A stretch of 64,000 nucleotides of DNA, from positions 321,281 through 385,280 of the forward strand of contig NW_017802591.1 in NCBI RefSeq assembly GCF_001625305.1. The letters are read 5' to 3'. This document shows positions 31,086 through 42,939 of this stretch, in pieces. Both the position numbers and the translations under genes were made by a program. Numbering within the stretch: the first letter of the stretch is position 1; every line of letters begins with the position of its first letter. Below the pieces are notes generated by a model that ran no database searches, had not been told where the DNA came from, and worked only from the letters and a program-made list of their open reading frames with translations. Source of the stretch: Branchiostoma belcheri (Eukaryota; Chordata; Leptocardii; Amphioxiformes; Branchiostomatidae).

Positions 31086-31097
31086 AAGTGTCACCTT

Positions 31098-31300
31098 ATG
31101 CTGAGGTCACAATTCCCACACGGGGCCCGGCCGGGCAGCTATTGGGAACGAAAAGTACGACAAAAAAGACAACAGAACACAGAAAAGTTGTTAATAACAA
31201 TCATGGGCACTATTTCTGTATATTATTGACATGAATTGTTAATTTTTCGTTCATACAAACAGCCCGGCCGGGCCCCGGTTTAGAAATGCGACCTAAGCAT
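31098..31300 (+). mobile_element. 0.2-kb MITE copy 2 with TTA target duplication
   Basis: The ends TGCTGAGGTCAC and GACCTAAGCA are flanked by TTA on both sides, while copy 1 has CACCTTACTC uninterrupted at 27405-27414. A 3-bp TWA target points to the PIF/Harbinger superfamily. The subterminal GGGCCCGGCCGGGC block is kept at both ends. Confidence 0.88.
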
Positions 31301-32218
31301 TACTCAAACAAAAGGGGCTAGCACATGTCTGCCTTTGATATAGTGTTACAATCAAGTGGGGCTAATTATGTGTTTAGGTTTTTTTTTCTAATAACAAAGC
31401 AGTCTTTTACGTTTGCCTGTAATATATTTAAATCTGCCCAAACCATCGAGTCTCTTGAGATCTCTCGAAATGTACCATCGCCTAAAAGAAAGGATTTTTC
31501 TTTTCGAAATACTGGGAAAATTAATGCGCGCGCAGATGTCAGCACTCACAAATCTTATTGCTGTGACCTGAAGAACTCAACAATACAGCGCACAGCAATG
31601 GCTACGAGAAACAAGGGATTGACCCGTCACCAAAATCTAAAAGAGTACTTCAGACGGGTCGTCGCTGAGAAACAGTACCATGAGAACTGTGAACTCTGTT
31701 AAACCCTGGGACACGGGAACAAATATGATAATGATGAACAGAAATGCATGCGTAGTTCTGGCACTGTAAACAGATACAGGATATGAGGACAAGGAAACGG
31801 ATATAAGGGCTGCTACTGACACGAGAATCGTGCTAAAATTAGGAACATCGTAGCGACAACCGACTTCAAATTGGAGACAGAATCGGAAATGACGTCGTCT
31901 GTAGGAAACCTGTATAAGAGCAGGAAAAGTTGTTTCGTTTTACAGAGACTATTTACTACCATTAATTAGCATTTTTTCCATCATTTTATGCTTGAAGCGT
32001 TTAAAAAAGCTTCAAAACAAGCTTCATGAGGAGTCCCTTTATTTTTGGTACCACCAATAAATCGTTAGAGCAAACCTACGATACAAAACCGTTTTTAGTA
32101 AGCAACCGTTTTCCGTCAGCGACATCGCATGTTTGTGTCGAATGAAACGAATGACCAGAAAATTGTCTCTAAAAATCCAGTTTTGCCGCATGCACTGAAT
32201 ATACATTGGGTACCCTGT

Positions 32219-32590
32219 AACCCTCAACAGTACACCTCCCCGGACTGATTAATCTGTACACCTTGGGTCCGCGCTGACCCCAAAACAGTTTTTTTGCTAT
32301 TTTTTTTAGAAATTATCAACATGCTACCAGATCACTTGTTTTGCAAATTGATGTGTGGACCTCTTGAGTCCACATTACATTCAAAAATCATGCATTTTGT
32401 CCTTTTCCTATTTTTTTGGTAAAGAAAACTTTTCAGACAAAAATACCCAATTTTGAAACCCAATTCAGACCAAATGGTCTTTTGAGGCCCCTTTTTAAAT
32501 AGCACCTGAACGGCTAGCTAGAACCATCAAATTTGGAGACCTTTGGAGACTCAAACAAAAAAATTTTTACAGCATATATAGTGCTGGGAC
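32219..32590 (+). mobile_element. truncated piggyBac-like MITE
   Basis: It begins GTAACCCTCAACAGTACACC and ends at TATATAGTGCTGGG, lacking the palindrome and right end of the full element. The palindrome near 32270 is mutated. Copy 1 of the tandem duplication keeps the empty site with TTTAAAG at 28302. Confidence 0.85.
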
Positions 32591-34608
32591 ACCCAGCAGT
32601 GGTCACATTCGTCTTGGTTTTGTACGATGTTATAACAGAACCGATTAAAAAGGATGGTCAGCAGCAATGGTTACCGTCACAGGGCAGCGATATGTTGTAC
32701 CACACATCCCCGTATGAAACTTGTCTTCCATAGAATGTAACAAGAGCCATACGACTTTTTCACAAATTCGTGAAGTATTTATCGATTTTTTTTAATTACA
32801 AGAGAGTTCATTGCAAGTTCTGGCCCGTGGGCTAATTGCGAATAGTTCACCCAACACAGGCTTATACACTTCATCTAAGGTAACTTGAGTATGAGGTAGG
32901 TTTGTTTATTTTGTTGTCTGTCATGCCAAGAATAAAACAGGCCTCAGTCGAAACTTGTTACACAAATACACCAGAACTTGCCCACTATCTCAGAAATGGT
33001 GACGTCGATTCCTTTCTACAACCTTTGTTTACTTTTTCATTTAAAAAAAGGTCACTGTGCTAGTCTCAATGTTTTGTTTGTCTTTCGTGAATGTAAGAAA
33101 TTCGATATCGACTTTAAGACCATTAAACTCATACTCTAGTGTTACACCTAAACTTAAGCAGAAGCATGGCTCACTGTGTTATGTCAAAAAGAGGAACAGA
33201 ACTTATATGCTCAGAGAATGTCGGAAAGACATCCGGTGATAAGAGCTGTGGTCGTGACCATACATTTCCTGCAATCTTAGGTGAAGTCCCTTACAGGGTA
33301 TATCATATCCTTGTATGATCGTCAAACAAATAGATTGCCTAGTCCAGATTTTACACCAATATTGAAATTACTATAGAAATACATTAACACCTGGTATCAG
33401 TAAGTACCTAGCCTTGCTGTCAGTACATATTTACATTACAGTTGTTGCCGCAACATTTTTGTCCTGCTGTCATTTTTTACACAATATTTTCAAATAATTT
33501 GATGTTTTTATCAGGTAACAGATCCTTCAATTTTTTTTTACATCCGCGCGCATGAACTTTCGGCCGTTTCAAAACAAGTTTAGAAGCATACTGTAAATCG
33601 TATAAAACAGTTGCAACATGAGCAAATATGTACCGTTGGCTGCAAAAAGGAATATTGGAAAACAATACCAAAGTCGTAGAATGTCTAGAATCAAACGAGA
33701 AAGACGAAAATGAAAAGAAATGAATTTGAAGAGTAGGTTATTCGCCAAACCATACTGTGTATACTTCAGCCTTCATGACCACGTAGATTTTATAATGAAA
33801 ACAACTTTTTTTGCTAAACTTTTTTTATTCGCATGCTGACATCAGTTTTTTGGGTCCTAGGGGATGTCATCCATATAATCAAATCAACATGGCCTAAATA
33901 TGAACGGATTCGCCCAAACGCAACAGGAAACTGCTGGTTGTTTAGCCGCACATTTCGAGCAAACTGTTACTGTAGTATTATGACAAGAGGCTAAAACCCC
34001 TGTCACAATTCAAAACCTTCCCCAAACAGGGCCGACAATTTGGCTGAAGTCCGGGAGCTGTCTGACATGATCTGGGCTACGCCAAGCTTCCAATACGAAT
34101 CATATCGAATTTGAGTTGAATTTGAGTCAAACTTCCTCTGAATACCAGCCAACCATGGTCGAACCGCCCGTCCAACATTCGGCTGGCGCAGCCGAACTGT
34201 AGCAGACCTTTCTAAACATTAGCCAACCACAACCTAATTAGATTAGACCTAAACCTCAGTTTGGGGAAGCTAAGCCAGTGTTCAAGAGGCTACATTCGCT
34301 GTCACATATAGCTAAACATGGTCTCCCGAACACTGCCGAACTCCCCCAAACTATGGTTAGTGGTAGGCCGAGAGCAGGAAGAAGAGGACTACTTCAGCAT
34401 AGTCTCACACAAACCGAACTTTGGACAACATCCATAGTCTGGAGTGCTGAATGCTGAAACCAAAAGACGTGATAGGTGCTCCAAACTAAGTGCTTAAAAA
34501 TAACAATAAGTACTCACTTTTCTACTGCTGCTGCTGCGAAGTTCCAGTACAGTACCACACCAGGAAAGTAGACAACCTGACAAGACCGAAGTTTTTCTGT
34601 ACCCCGTT

Positions 34609-34804
34609 CTAGGTCTGTAACTTTTCAAATGCTGGAGTTTCCTTGTAGAACCATGACTCATTCTTCCTGTGCTGTATATAACCCCAGTGCGTGGGAGGGG
34701 TCTCATCACGTCGGCAGTTTTTATCAGTGGGCGGTTTCCCGACATACTCGCCAGAAACCTTGTTGTAGAACAGCCCTAAGTTGCGTGCTCGGACCTCAAC
34801 ATTT
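34609..34804 (-). CDS. orphan terminal exon, unknown protein
   Basis: On the minus strand an AG directly after the CA repeat opens a frame of 64 residues and TAG: '[20 protein letters not shown]', then a Cys-containing charged middle and '[20 protein letters not shown]'. The composition looks like genuine protein, but I do not recognise it. Upstream exons would lie at higher coordinates; the C-type-lectin-like exon at 36738-36953 is a possible partner, without proof. Confidence 0.4.
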
Positions 34805-34805
34805 C

Positions 34806-34807
<2 letters not shown>

Positions 34808-34838
<31 letters not shown>

Positions 34839-34962
34839 TGTGTCTGTGTGTGTGTGCGTGTGTGTGTGTGCGTGAGTGTGTGTGTGTGTGTGCGTGTGTG
34901 TGTGCGTGTTTTTGTGTGTGTGTGTGCGTGTGTGTGTGGTGTGTGTGTGTGTGTGCGTGTGT

Positions 34963-35000
<38 letters not shown>

Positions 35001-35075
35001 CGTGTGTGTGTGTGTGGTGTGTGTGGTGTGTGTGTGTGTGTGTTTGTGTGTGTGTGTGCGTGTTTGTGTGTGGGG
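34808..35075. repeat. (TG)n microsatellite, about 270 bp
   Basis: TG/CG dinucleotides with few interruptions. All open frames over it on both strands are artefacts. It abuts the acceptor of the exon at 34804. Confidence 0.97.
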
Positions 35076-35170
35076 GGGTAACACAACTGCCACATCCTCA
35101 AGTCAGATTTTTTTAATAAAAGGTAAAGATAACTAGAAAGGCCAATATTTGCTTTGGAGCAAATACAGCG

Positions 35171-35857
35171 ATGGGTTCACCACATTTTACGACATGGCAG
35201 GGAAAGAATGGGAAACACAAGGGAAAACAATGATTTACATTGATATAACTATAATATGAAGTAAAATACAACTAAAACAACAGTTGGATAGCTATTCCCT
35301 ACTTTATTGGTTAGGATTTTTAATTGCATAATGCAAGCTGTTGATTTTCAAAATAAAAAAAAAACGTCCATGCCCGGCATTCCAATGCTGGAGCAGGAAA
35401 GCTTGAAATACCTACCAAAACACTTGAATACAGACATACTGTCAGTATGGAAATGCATCTGTGCAGGTGTTAATCAAGTTAAATTCCAACAGCCAATCAG
35501 CAAGAAGTATAGAGGAAAGCTGCATGCCTATTGGTTGATGCCCTGCATTCCATTGTGATGACTCATGCCCAGACGTGGTAAACATGGCACACTAACACAG
35601 CAATACATTAGCTATAATACAGCCAAAAAACTCAAATAAAACCATTCTAAAAGCTTGTATCACAAACATTTAAAAACGCCTAGGGGTATTTGCCCACTGT
35701 ACCTCCATACCAAATTTCAGGACCTTAGGCCCTAAAATGAAGAAGCTGAATCCATTTAAAAAATGGCAGGAGGAGAAGGAGAAGGAGAAGAAGAAGAAGA
35801 AACATCAGAAAAAGCAATATGGTTTCACCACACCACTTCGTGGTGTGGTGAACCCAT
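35171..35857 (+). mobile_element. 0.69-kb element with GGGTTCACCACA ends
   Basis: ATGGGTTCACCACA (35171-35184) is perfectly inverted as TGTGGTGAACCCAT (35844-35857). The right end also forms a hairpin (CACCACACCAC/GTGGTGTGGTG) next to a GGAGAA/GAAGAA run. No transposase was seen. The superfamily is undecided because the target duplication is unclear. Confidence 0.55.
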
Positions 35858-36737
35858 AACTAACACATGTACACTTTTTTTACATTTTTTAATCACTCCA
35901 TATGTTACTCTTTGCTGCAATGGTTACCGTTAAACACAGAATTTTTCTTAGTAAATGGTAAACTTTAAACTGTTATCCAAATGTTAAGAATTAAATTTCC
36001 ATCAGTGCGTGAGTGGTAAGCGTGCCAAACTCTCAACTGTGAAGGATGTAATGTCGACTTCCGACGATCTTTGACCAATTGTTGACATCACATGGGAATA
36101 AAACCACGTCATCACACCGACTCAGGAAAACCGAGGAAGATGAGTGATTCGGCTGAAGAACCTTCTTGGCTGTGTAAAGAAAGAATCCTTCCATTCTGTT
36201 CTCTAGAAAATCGTACTGTAAAATGGGCGATGTAATGAATAACATGTGAACCTCCATGACGATTTGTAAAATTGAATCCCTGAACTTGAACGGGCGCCAA
36301 GAAACCTGTGTCAAGCCAGATGCATGATCCTGTCAAATACATGACTTCGACAATACTAGGGGTAGGGGGTTTCCATTATACCTGAGGCCGAGGCAAGGGA
36401 TGGGAGGGGTTTAACAAACATGTCGACATAACGTACGTCGCTTGCGCGAACCCCGTAATTTTATATAATACCAGAGTATTGTACAGCACTTCGGCACAAC
36501 GTATTCATAGTGTTTTGAGACTAACTGACGTAATTCTACTTTGTAGTAGTAGTTTTCCAATTCCTGTTTTGGAATGAATCACGTTTAGGAAGACAGATTC
36601 ACTTTGCTGTATTCCAAATAATGTTTTGGAATGGAACAGGGCACTATCATTGCGCCCCTCTCAGGATGCAGCTACGCCTGCGCATGTAAGCAATGGGAGT
36701 TTGGCCGCCTGGGGGTTTGACTGGCCGCCCAGTTAGG
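35858..36737. other. no gene recognised
   Basis: Minus-strand frames at 36033-36342 are open, but no domain can be read. The plus-strand phrase at 36002-36060 has weak tRNA-like character only. Confidence 0.4.
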
Positions 36738-36953
36738 AAAGTACCGGCCTTCCCCGGAATGACTCGCCTAAAAATGTAATCCCGTAGGACGGCCTGGAGG
36801 AGGCTACGTCGATAACTTGCTTCAGCGCGGCAAGGGCACCTCCGTCAGCCCGACAGGTCTCGGTCGAATAGGAAAACGACTGCCTGGTGTTTAATGCTGT
36901 GTAGCAGACTTCACGATACTTCTTGTAATATAATCGTTCTGATAGATCACTGA
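36738..36953 (-). CDS. C-type-lectin-like exon (N-terminal half)
   Basis: After the acceptor TTTTTCAG the frame reads DLSERLYYKKYREVCYTALN, then 'RQSFSYSTETCRADGGALA', which fits the start of a C-type lectin fold (CY, aromatic-S, C-xADGG-LA). The exon closes at GGCCG|GTACTT. The WIGL and calcium-loop parts are not found nearby, so this is a partial gene or a remnant. Confidence 0.5.
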
Positions 36954-37409
36954 AAAAGAACGTGGTATTCAATAATTTGGAACCGAAACCAGTTAAACGG
37001 TAGCCCACCTAAATTCGCATACGTTTATTTCTGTCACTGTCTTTGAACACTATTATATATTTTTAGTGATTAAGTTCACATTTTAATTTTCAATCTATTT
37101 TTTTTCATATATTCATCTTATAAACAAGTGGATCGTCCCATGAGCAATGTAGCCATAGCCCTGGAGCCTAGTCTGGCACCCATATAAACTGAAACTGGCT
37201 TATGTACTAGCTCTGAGAACAATCTGGCTAATCTAACCAACACCCTATAGCCATAATCTAAGAAAACCCCCTAAAGGCAATAGAATATTTTAAAGGTGGA
37301 GCCGTGGAGGCTATGCGTAAACGTCGTGGCCGTTTGAAGCGGTCGATGCCATCTCGCAGAACGGCTAAGTTTAAGTGTATCAGCACGGTCAATCCACATC
37401 GTGATGTAT

Positions 37410-37490
37410 CGGGCGAAGAGGGTGAGCCATAGGTTAGAGTTTTAGAGGTACGCTTGACCCAGGTTCGAATCCAATCAGGTTACCTTGGCC
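37410..37490 (+). repeat. possible tRNA-derived SINE head
   Basis: GGTTCGAATCC at about 37463 is a perfect RNA polymerase III B box, with an A-box-like GGTTAGAGTTT upstream. No cloverleaf can be drawn with confidence. Confidence 0.35.
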
Positions 37491-37782
37491 TGATTTAAAT
37501 GGGATATTATTTTTCATGTCATAGAAGAGAACAATAATGTCATATTTGTCATATGATAACAGTTAAACTTTACGTGACCAACACCAAGTAAATTGGGTCT
37601 TACCCCAAATTAACGACCGAATTGACAGAACTAGGCCTTTACAGTACTGGTGGTAAGCATTCTTAAACCAAGTCTCAGATTAAATGAAATTGTAGGGAAA
37701 TTAATTAAACTCATACTGTTGTAAATAGACGTTAGTATTTTCTTAGTGAAGTTTGGGTTTTAAAATTATTATCAGGTGGCAT

Positions 37783-37883
37783 CTAATTTGTTAATTACTT
37801 ATTGTTATTATTATGATTTGCAGTTCTGCATCCACTTGTTATTTATTACCTTCGCCAAGAAGGTTATGTTTTCAGAGGCGTTT

Positions 37884-37920
<37 letters not shown>

Positions 37921-38660
37921 AACACGATAACTTGAGAAGGCTTAAATGGACTGACTTGATATTTGGTAGGTGGGTAGGTCTTGATGAGACCTTAAATGAT
38001 TAGATTTTGGGCCACCTGGCGGCTTGTCATGGTACTGCAGCAGAACTTCCGGTTTTGATATCTCATGATCCAAATGAAGACTTAATTTGCATAATTAATG
38101 AGAAAATGTTATAATTGCATAGTGGTAACTGCCTGCAATTTCATACTTGGGGTGTTTGAAAGTTAAGAGAAGGTGAACATAATTAAACATAACTTATTCA
38201 AATAAGGACCACATTTGCATAATTTATGAGAAAATGGCATTCTTTGTTAAGATAAGACTGTCTTTTGGTGGAGAATATGATCAACAGACTGATATAATTC
38301 ATGCAATTGAGGATCCTATTTGCATAATCAGGGTGATTAGTATATTTCTTATTCATAAAGGCTAACATCATTTGGCGAAGGTATGAGATCGTGGAACTCT
38401 AGTTTATTGTTATTATGATTTCTGTTCTGCATCTACTTTGTTAATTATTTTTGTTATTATGATTTGCAGTTCTGCATCCACTTGTTATTTACTTATTGTT
38501 ATTATGAGTTGCAGTTCTGCATCCACTTTGTTATTTATCATTGTTATTATGATTTGCAGTTCTGCATCCACTTTGTTATTACTTATCGTTATTATGATTT
38601 GCAGTTCTGCACCCACCTTTTGATTTACTACTGTTTATGGTTTGCAGTTTTGCAACCTCT
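37783..38660. repeat. 45-bp tandem array split by an element
   Basis: Units containing TTATTATGATTTGCAGTTCTGC recur with a 45-bp period at 38466, 38511, 38556 and 38601, with flanking degenerate units. One matching unit (37783-37845) stands on the other side of the element at 37846-38402. Confidence 0.85.
37846..38402 (+). mobile_element. hairpin-headed TIR element
   Basis: TTACCTTCGCCAAGAAGGTTATG opens the element and TTGGCGAAGGTA (38372-38383) closes it in inverse orientation. A (TG)n run at 37888-37919 follows the head. It carries no protein. A related head is at 19929 (TTACCTTCATCAGAAGGTTA). Confidence 0.7.
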
Positions 38661-38934
38661 TTTTGTAACAGTTTTGTTACATTAATCATCCATGACCTCT
38701 GACCTATCCCCGTTCACTTAAGTTCAGTTTTCAGTTAATGTTGTGTGCGTTATGTTATTTTTTTTTATTAAGACTTACACCTTTTGTTATGTTGGTTTTA
38801 CTTTCATGTACATTTGTTTTGTTCTGTTCTGTACATTTGTTTCATTGTAATTTTGCGACTCCAGGAAGAATAGATTTCAGGTAAATCTAATGGAGATCGA
38901 ATAAACAAACAAACAAACAAACAAACAAACTCCG

Positions 38935-39135
38935 TCAGTCTTGTTCACGGAATGGACCCTTGTACTGCAGCTTCCGGGACGTGACGTCGGAAACACGTGA
39001 TTGCAGCAGAGGATCGTACGTGTCAGATAACCTGTGTCGCCCCCGTCTCTGTTCAGTGTTGGACGGTTGGCCCGAATGTTCACCGCCTCCTTCACTCCTC
39101 TCGCAAAGACACTTGGTGTTGGTCACGTAAAGTTT
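38935..39135 (-). CDS. possible terminal exon, unknown protein
   Basis: On the minus strand, after GATAACAG, the frame 'VKLYVTNTKCLCERSEGGGE' runs to 'SRKLQYKGPFREQD' and TGA (38937-38935). It is compositionally protein-like, but no domain is recognised and no partner exon is assured. Confidence 0.3.
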   Translation of the reverse strand, partial: KLYVTNTKCLCERSEGGGEHSGQPSNTEQRRGRHRLSDTYDPLLQSRVSDVTSRKLQYKGPFREQD

Positions 39136-39299
39136 AACTGTTATCATAATGTTATATACCAACACAGATGAACTTTCATGCTCATATTTGTCCTGTTGTT
39201 TCTCTAAACATTGCCATCATTGCCATTACCCTTAGGCATGATACATTGGTGAGGTGAGGTGATGATACATTGACATTGACCGTGACCGCTATGTTCCAG

Positions 39300-39690
39300 A
39301 TGATCCACGTACAGATCCAGGTGAATTCCAGTGACGCAGACCTGCAGGTGTTTGCTCGCACCTGTGTGGCCACGCCTAGCGACGACCCTGACGACAAGAC
39401 ACGGAATGACGTCATCGTCGACGGGTCAGTCTCACGTACCATGTAAACAAACAGTGTCAGGAACAAAATAAAATGCTTTCGTTGCAAGCATCTACCTGTC
39501 ATGCTTCTGTAGATGAATAAGAAGTGTGTGTTTTTTTTTCTTACAAGAGGCGCAAAGCTGCCGACGCTGCAGTTCTACCCGTCACCCAGTCCGGACTGGG
39601 GGCGCTTCGGTTTCCAGGCGTTTGTCTGCACCAGCGGCGCTCCCACGGCAATGTGCACTGTACAAACTCTATTGTGTTCCTAGAGGGACA
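39300..39690 (+). pseudogene. ZP-domain exon pair with a frameshift
   Basis: Exon 39300-39424 reads MIHVQIQVNSSDADLQVFAR then 'TCVATPSDDPDDKTRNDVIVDG', a clear zona pellucida N-subdomain pattern. It splices (GG|A) to 39548, giving 'LPTLQFYPSPSPDWGRFGFQAFVCTSGAPT'. After that the expected VHCT segment is present only in another frame (NVHCTNSIVFLEG), consistent with loss of one base near 39647, and a stop follows. The Cys that normally follows DG is Gly. The gene is either decayed or hit by a sequencing error. Confidence 0.7.
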
Positions 39691-39699
39691 ACTAGCTGG

Positions 39700-40560
39700 A
39701 TTTATCTGTGCCCATTTCAAAGGTAGTTTCGAAAGTACGTTTTGGCGATCTTACGCTTTTGTACTGACTCCTGTTAGTTTATTTTCGCTTTGTCAAGTCT
39801 GAATTGATACTACACTATCAAAACAAATTCCTTCGGAACTTTGTGATGGCTACTCAACTACAGTGTAACATTAAATTCATACATTTGTGGACACTTTTAC
39901 ATTCTGGTTAACCCTTTACAACAAAAATATTTCTATGTCTTCTTAGAAAAGAACCTTTCTCTTTTATACTCGTTTGCACCCACACCACAAATGGCCAGTT
40001 TACCAGGTTTTTACCAATTATATACGGTTTCCAAAATTTTGTTTTCATTGGTTCTGTTGCCTCCTGGTGTCATCTGATCTGCTATTTTCGTAATTTCCTT
40101 TATTTCGATACCCTTTAGCCCAAAAGGCTAATCCTCCAGGGCTTATACAGAAATAAAAAAGCACAATATACGGCAAATAACAGGGAAAAATAATACACAT
40201 TAAGCACAAAAATTAAATGAAAGTAACATAATCTATCTATAGGTTACAGAACGTTGTATGAAGAACTGTAAGGTGGCTTTTATTTGATGTGGATCTAATG
40301 GGAAGTGGTTTGATGTGCTGTGGTAGTTTGTTCCAAGGGTGGATTGCCCGGTACTAAAAACTCAATTGTGCTATATGGGCCTCCTTGCACTCACTGGCCC
40401 GAGCAAATCGGCTAGAACTGAACGTTGTGTGAGAAGGGTCACCGCTGGAAATAGTTGAAACAGAAGAGTTCGGAGGTGTCCTCTCCCTATAAAACACTCA
40501 GAGTTTTAGTATATTTTTAATCGAAGCAAGGACCTATGTACCAAGCACCATCTGTGTGTG
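39700..40560. other. no gene recognised
   Basis: No further ZP exon, repeat end or RNA gene could be supported here. Confidence 0.4.
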
Positions 40561-40579
40561 TGGATGTTGATCAGCACCA

Positions 40580-40972
40580 AGGGGTCGTGTGGTGCAGTCG
40601 GTAGCGCGTTCGAGGTCACACCCAAGAGGTCGCGGGTTCGAACCCTGTCTATGTCACCGATTTTGTGCCCTTGGGAAAGGCACTTTACACGACTTTCCTC
40701 ACTTCACTCAGGTGGAAATGAGTACCTAGCTTCGGTTAGGGACGTCCCTCGGACAGGACGTGGACGGTAAATGGACGGTCCCATGTTTGGGGACAGCCAC
40801 ACCCCACGCACGTTAAAAAAAACCCACCGAACTTATCGAAAAGAGTTGTGGATCTTCCCGGTGGTTCAAACCTTACAGCCTGGTCTTACGCAGCTTGTAC
40901 ATGTACGTACATGTAGGTGTGTTACGCCTAAAGGCGGTTTACCGGTTATGCGAAACAAACAAAAGGACAGAC
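40580..40972 (+). mobile_element. tRNA-derived SINE
   Basis: The A box TGGTGCAGTCGGTAGCGCG and B box GGTTCGAACCC (40634-40644) are spaced as in a tRNA. The body then follows with TTGTGCCCTTGGGAAAGGCA and a tail rich in AAAC. A headless relative is at 62563-62740. Confidence 0.8.
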
Positions 40973-41132
40973 ATGTGCGGATGGTTCTTAGCAAAAGGGA
41001 CATGTTGAATTGCCTTGAGTTGCCTTCTTAAATGTAGAAAACCACGGTATCAGATAGAAGTTATCATGGAATAAAAAGGAAACATAAAACACAAAAGAAA
41101 CTGCAACGCTAAGAACTTTTTTGTATTTCATG

Positions 41133-41242
41133 CAGATCCTAAAGTACTACATTTCTTTCTTGTGAGTCTGGCCGGGACCAACCGGGGCTACATCCCCCAC
41201 GGGCACCAGCGTAATGAGGACCAAAGCATAATGATCTTTTAA
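41133..41242 (+). other. weak candidate last exon
   Basis: After CATGCAG the frame 'DPKVLHFFLVSLAGTNRGYI' ends at TAA 41240-41242. It could be a 3' exon of the ZP gene, but nothing beyond position and frame supports it. Confidence 0.2.
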
Positions 41243-41249
41243 ACTCAAT

Positions 41250-42000
41250 ACATTATAGCTGGTATTTGTTCCAGCTATTGTCTCCCAAATTTACTTAATT
41301 CGTGTTACCATTAACCGATTAACTTTTTAACCGATAAACTAGGTATGATTCTGCCATCAGTAGGACATTGTGTGCTTGTACATTGTATCGCAAAAGGTAA
41401 CAATAATAACAATAAAAGTAATAAAGCAGTAAAATATTAATATTCTTTTCGCACAACGTCTATGTACGAATCACCATTTCTGAATTCCTGTCTTCCATAT
41501 ATTCAGGAAATCTATATTTGAATGTTTATCTCCTTTTTAACAAGTAAACTTGATGTGATTCTGCCATGAGAATAGTCATGTATAGACAGTATCACTGTTT
41601 TGTATTTTTTATGCACATTGTCTATTTATTTGTCGGCATGGTGGCCTTGAAAAGGTGCACTTAGGTCCACCTGTTCCACCATGCCTTCCATGTACATGTG
41701 TATGTGGTGAATTGTAATAAAGGAATAAATAAATACCTCAGAAGGACACTGTGTGCCATGTCTAGATATGTAATTAGTAATAATAAGTAATAAAACCTGC
41801 ATGTTATAATGGCATAGCGTCTACTTCTAAGACAAGTCTCCCAAACCTTACTCAACTCTAGTGTTGCCAAATTAATACCAAGTACACTTGGTATGATTCT
41901 GCCAACGGAAGGATCATACTAAGCATTGTTACATCATAGGGAAATATGCGGTTCCAAATGTAAAGTGTTTCTATATATAAGATTTGTTAACTGACAATAC
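41250..42000. repeat. three degenerate direct repeats
   Basis: 'TATGATTCTGCCA' preceded by a CTTTTTAAC/ACAAGT-like context recurs at about 41345, 41552 and 41889, with matching flanks (for example GGACA(T/C)TGTGTGC). These are old tandem copies with uneven spacing. Confidence 0.55.
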
Positions 42001-42939
42001 TGAGCTGTCACAGTCCCAAATAGAAATTATTAAAAGTCTTGTTACATTTGTATTGTTAGGAATCATAATAGTTACAAACAATAAGAAAACCAATGTCAGT
42101 TATTAAGAATGTGATCCCAAACATGACTAAGTTTATACCCCCCCCCCCCCCACCTCATCACGGTTCATAACGATGAATAGCACCAGATATATCGAATAAA
42201 AAATAGCTATTTCGTCGACAACCAAAGAAGTGGGAGGGGGGTCTTGGGCGTCTATACTGAATGCGCAAATGTTTGTGAAAATGAAATCCACGAGTGAATA
42301 GATTTCTTTGATGTTTGCCAGATTACTTCTTTTTCCACGAAAATAAGTCTGGCTCTTGCATAGATAATAAATGCTGTTGCATCACATCACACTACGTCAT
42401 TCTGCCAAATAAGGGTAAAAGTAACCATACCTCGTCAGACCAATTAAGGTATTATTTGCTATATTCATGAATTTTTTGCACAGCTATACACTGCGTGACA
42501 ATACAGTCTACTCAATACAATCGAAATGAACGGCCAGGGAAAGGCTGTCCGGCCGCCTGTCTCCGGCCACGGCCGTTCAGCAGAGTGGTTCGAGCGGGCG
42601 TGTCCTATATGAACATGTTTGTGGTGGTGGATTTTGCCGGCGTTGCGCGAGGGCCGATATTTTGCAAGGATTACTGGGCATTCCCTTCAAACCCGGAAGT
42701 AAAGTGGGTATTCGCTAAGAAGAGAAAAAAACAGTAAATTTCGATTTATTTATGTTCAGCTTGATTGATTCGCTTCAAACTTGGTCCGAACACGCGGGGG
42801 CACACTTTGGACATGACCACACACAAAAAAAAATAAGATTCATGCGACAAATCCTAGGCGTTCGTGGGCGTTCGCTAAAAAGAGAATGCGCGAGTGCACG
42901 GGTAATATTTGGCCTATAAACCATTTATCATAAGTATCT
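42001..42939. other. no gene recognised
   Basis: It contains a poly-C run (42139-42151). The frame at 42495-42737 has no known domain. Confidence 0.4.

Larger units (their letters stand above)
31086..34496. repeat. tandem duplication copy 2
   Basis: It is collinear with copy 1 but carries two extra segments, the MITE at 31098-31300 and the piggyBac-like fragment at 32219-32590. Both are absent from the corresponding places of copy 1 (27408 and 28302). Confidence 0.88.

Noticed and set aside
34629..35136. Long frames on both strands over the (TG)n tract
   Set aside because: They consist of CVCVCV or HTHTHT residues and come from the dinucleotide repeat.
36002..36065. Possible tRNA gene
   Set aside because: The stems do not pair and no GGTTCGA-type box is present.
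38438..38685. Frames with ICSSAST repeats
   Set aside because: They reflect the 45-bp tandem repeat, whose period is divisible by three.
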